46,467 nt of DNA, taken from the NCBI GenBank assembly GCA_009996615.1, contig JAACZU010000023.1:1-46467 (forward strand), given 5' to 3'. Position numbers and translations under genes: made by a program. This document shows, piece by piece, positions 45,469-46,467 of the stretch. Position 1 is the stretch's first letter; each line of letters opens with the position of its first letter. Under the pieces are notes generated by a model. That model did no database searches. It had not been told where the DNA came from and saw nothing but the letters and a program-made list of their open reading frames with translations. The DNA comes from Rhodanobacteraceae bacterium. GTDB taxonomy: Bacteria > Pseudomonadota > Gammaproteobacteria > Xanthomonadales > Rhodanobacteraceae.

Positions 45469-46101
45469 TCAATGCGCGCCGGCGGCCTCCTCACGCTCCG
45501 CGCCGTGGCTGTTCATGAGGCGGTCGGTCCAGGCGATGCCGATCGCCGAGACGATGAACACGCAGTGGATGATCGTCTGCCACATCACGCCGGTCGTGGT
45601 CAGCGTCGTGCAGGACTTGCCGCTGCCGACCACGACCTCGTCGGCGATCTGCGCCAGCAGCTCGGGCGAGCAGAACGGCAACGCGCCGCCAAGCGCGCCG
45701 ACCTCGATGAAGCTCTTGAGCAGGTGGATCGAGCTGATGCCGATGATCGCCATCGCCAGCTTGACCTTGAGCACCGAGGCGTTGACGTGGCTGAGCCATT
45801 CGGGCTGGTCTGGATGGCCCTCCAGGCGCAGGCGCGAGACGAACGTCTCGTAGCCGCCGACGATGACCATGATCAAGAGGTTCGAGATCATCACCACGTC
45901 GATCAGGCCGAGCACCATCAGCATGATCGCCTGCTCGCTCAGCGCGAGCGCGTCGTGCACCAGGTGCCACAGTTCCTTGAGGAACAGCACCACATACACG
46001 CCCTGGGCGAGTATCAGGCCCAGGTACAGCGGCAACTGCAGCCAGCGCGAGGAGAAGATCAGCGCCGGCAGCGGCGGCATCGCGGAATTCGGTCGGGACA
46101 T
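45469..46101 (-). CDS. yqhA: YqhA/UPF0114 membrane protein
   Basis: A 210-residue inner-membrane protein with four predicted helices. Family landmarks are [50 protein letters not shown] and [20 protein letters not shown]. It belongs to the UPF0114 (TIGR00645) family, whose role is not firmly known. The C-terminal tail ([14 protein letters not shown]) is variable. Start ATG 46101 has a modest Shine-Dalgarno. The 113-bp gap to uvrD contains no feature. Confidence 0.93.
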   Translation of the reverse strand: MSRPNSAMPPLPALIFSSRWLQLPLYLGLILAQGVYVVLFLKELWHLVHDALALSEQAIMLMVLGLIDVVMISNLLIMVIVGGYETFVSRLRLEGHPDQPEWLSHVNASVLKVKLAMAIIGISSIHLLKSFIEVGALGGALPFCSPELLAQIADEVVVGSGKSCTTLTTTGVMWQTIIHCVFIVSAIGIAWTDRLMNSHGAEREEAAGAH

Positions 46102-46202
46102 GCGCAGGATCGTTGGTTCGAGGGGAGGCGGATTCTAGCGGCCGCGCCGCCAAGCGCGCATGACCGTCTCGCCGAATCGCCGCGCCACGCGCATGCACCA
46201 CC

Positions 46203-46277
46203 GTAGGGTGGGACACAGCCGCGCAACACGCCGTGGACGAAGGGTAGCCCTACCCCGGCGAGTCCCACCATGCGCGC
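46203..46277. repeat. GTAG-headed REP element, right cluster copy 1
   Basis: GTAGGGTGGGACACAGCCGC at 46203 and AGTCCCACCATGCGCGC near 46277, arms GGTGGGAC/GTCCCACC. Second copy follows 101 bp on. The stretch 46102-46467 has no gene; it is entirely repeat. Confidence 0.9.
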
Positions 46278-46303
46278 GCCGCGCGCCCCGGCACCACATG
46301 GTC

Positions 46304-46377
46304 GTAGGGTGGGACACAGCCGCGCGAAACGTCCGGATGAAAGGCAGCCCCGCCACGGCGAGTCCCACCATGCGCGC
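46304..46377. repeat. GTAG-headed REP element, right cluster copy 2
   Basis: Same head and tail as the copy at 46203-46277, with a diverged centre (GAAACGTCCGGATGAAAGGC against CAACACGCCGTGGACGAAGG). Only the arms are conserved, as in hairpin-type repeats. Confidence 0.9.
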
Positions 46378-46404
46378 ATGCACCTCTCGGAGGAACGGTG
46401 GGAC

Positions 46405-46466
46405 TGAACCTGCCCCTCCTGATCGGAGGCCAAGAAGCGATACTTGAGTCGCTACTTGGAGTTCAA
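46405..46466. repeat. Structured terminal repeat, right copy
   Basis: Exact reverse complement of 1-62. Outer stem here is TGAAC (46405-46409) against GTTCA; the sixth pair of the left copy is lost because the base before is C instead of T. One further base (46467) follows before the window ends. Confidence 0.9.
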
Positions 46467-46467
46467 C

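Overview
The window is about 46.5 kb of very GC-rich chromosomal DNA, densely packed with housekeeping and envelope genes on both strands. Gene content points to a gammaproteobacterium of the Xanthomonadales (Lysobacterales). Pointers are the rhodanese-secB-gpsA order, a SecB of the Xanthomonas type, the hemD-hemX-hemY run, and intergenic repeats of the GTAG-headed and GGAGCGGCTTCAGCCGCGATGC kinds common in that order. The family or genus (Xanthomonadaceae or Rhodanobacteraceae) cannot be fixed from this alone. I see no tRNA, rRNA, CRISPR array, prophage, transposase or known defence cluster. The two window ends carry the same 62-bp structured sequence in opposite orientation, so the window looks like a contig bounded by a dispersed repeat.

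Layout, left to right. (1) 0-3 kb: a small membrane-anchored protein, then glnA with a textbook sigma-54/NtrC promoter, diverging from uppP (undecaprenyl-pyrophosphate phosphatase). (2) 3-11 kb, minus strand: a TPR-aspartyl beta-hydroxylase, a 660-bp gene-free repeat island, a PEBP protein coupled to a secreted sorbosone-dehydrogenase-like protein, a glycosyltransferase and a TPR-sulfotransferase. (3) 10.8-12.8 kb, plus strand: a Ycf46-like AAA+ ATPase followed 2 bp later by a small protein with an HEAGH zinc-protease motif. (4) 12.8-18 kb, minus strand: YheT-type hydrolase and PlsC acyltransferase (overlapping), CPA1 Na+/H+ antiporter, SrkA kinase, hotdog thioesterase. (5) 18-19.8 kb, plus: ferredoxin-reductase and a DUF2845 protein. 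(6) 19.9-23.2 kb, minus: hemD-hemX-hemY. (7) 23.3-26.7 kb, plus: thioesterase, lipoprotein, rhodanese, secB, gpsA. (8) 26.7-28.1 kb, minus: trmL and two small exported proteins. (9) 28.4-31.8 kb, plus: M16 zinc peptidase and a DUF4156 lipoprotein. (10) 31.8-33.2 kb, minus: secreted alpha/beta hydrolase. (11) 33.4-37.5 kb, plus: ubiJ-ubiB, a lipoprotein, arfB and an acyltransferase. (12) 37.8-40.7 kb, minus: two overlapping paralogous multi-pass membrane proteins, probably GT-C-type glycosyltransferases. (13) 40.9-46.1 kb: a transmembrane Ser/Thr kinase (plus), uvrD (minus) and a YqhA/UPF0114 protein (minus).

Functionally the window joins nitrogen assimilation (glnA), haem (hemDXY) and ubiquinone (ubiJB) synthesis, phospholipid and cell-wall precursor handling (plsC, gpsA, uppP), export (secB), translation rescue (arfB) and DNA repair (uvrD).

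The observations most worth a second look are the AAA+/HEAGH gene pair, a REP-type palindrome sitting in frame inside uvrD, a GTAG-type repeat that supplies the C-terminus of a membrane protein, the tandem GT-C-like pair, the kinase with an LpoB/CsgG-like outer domain, and the three-way-junction repeat at both window ends.
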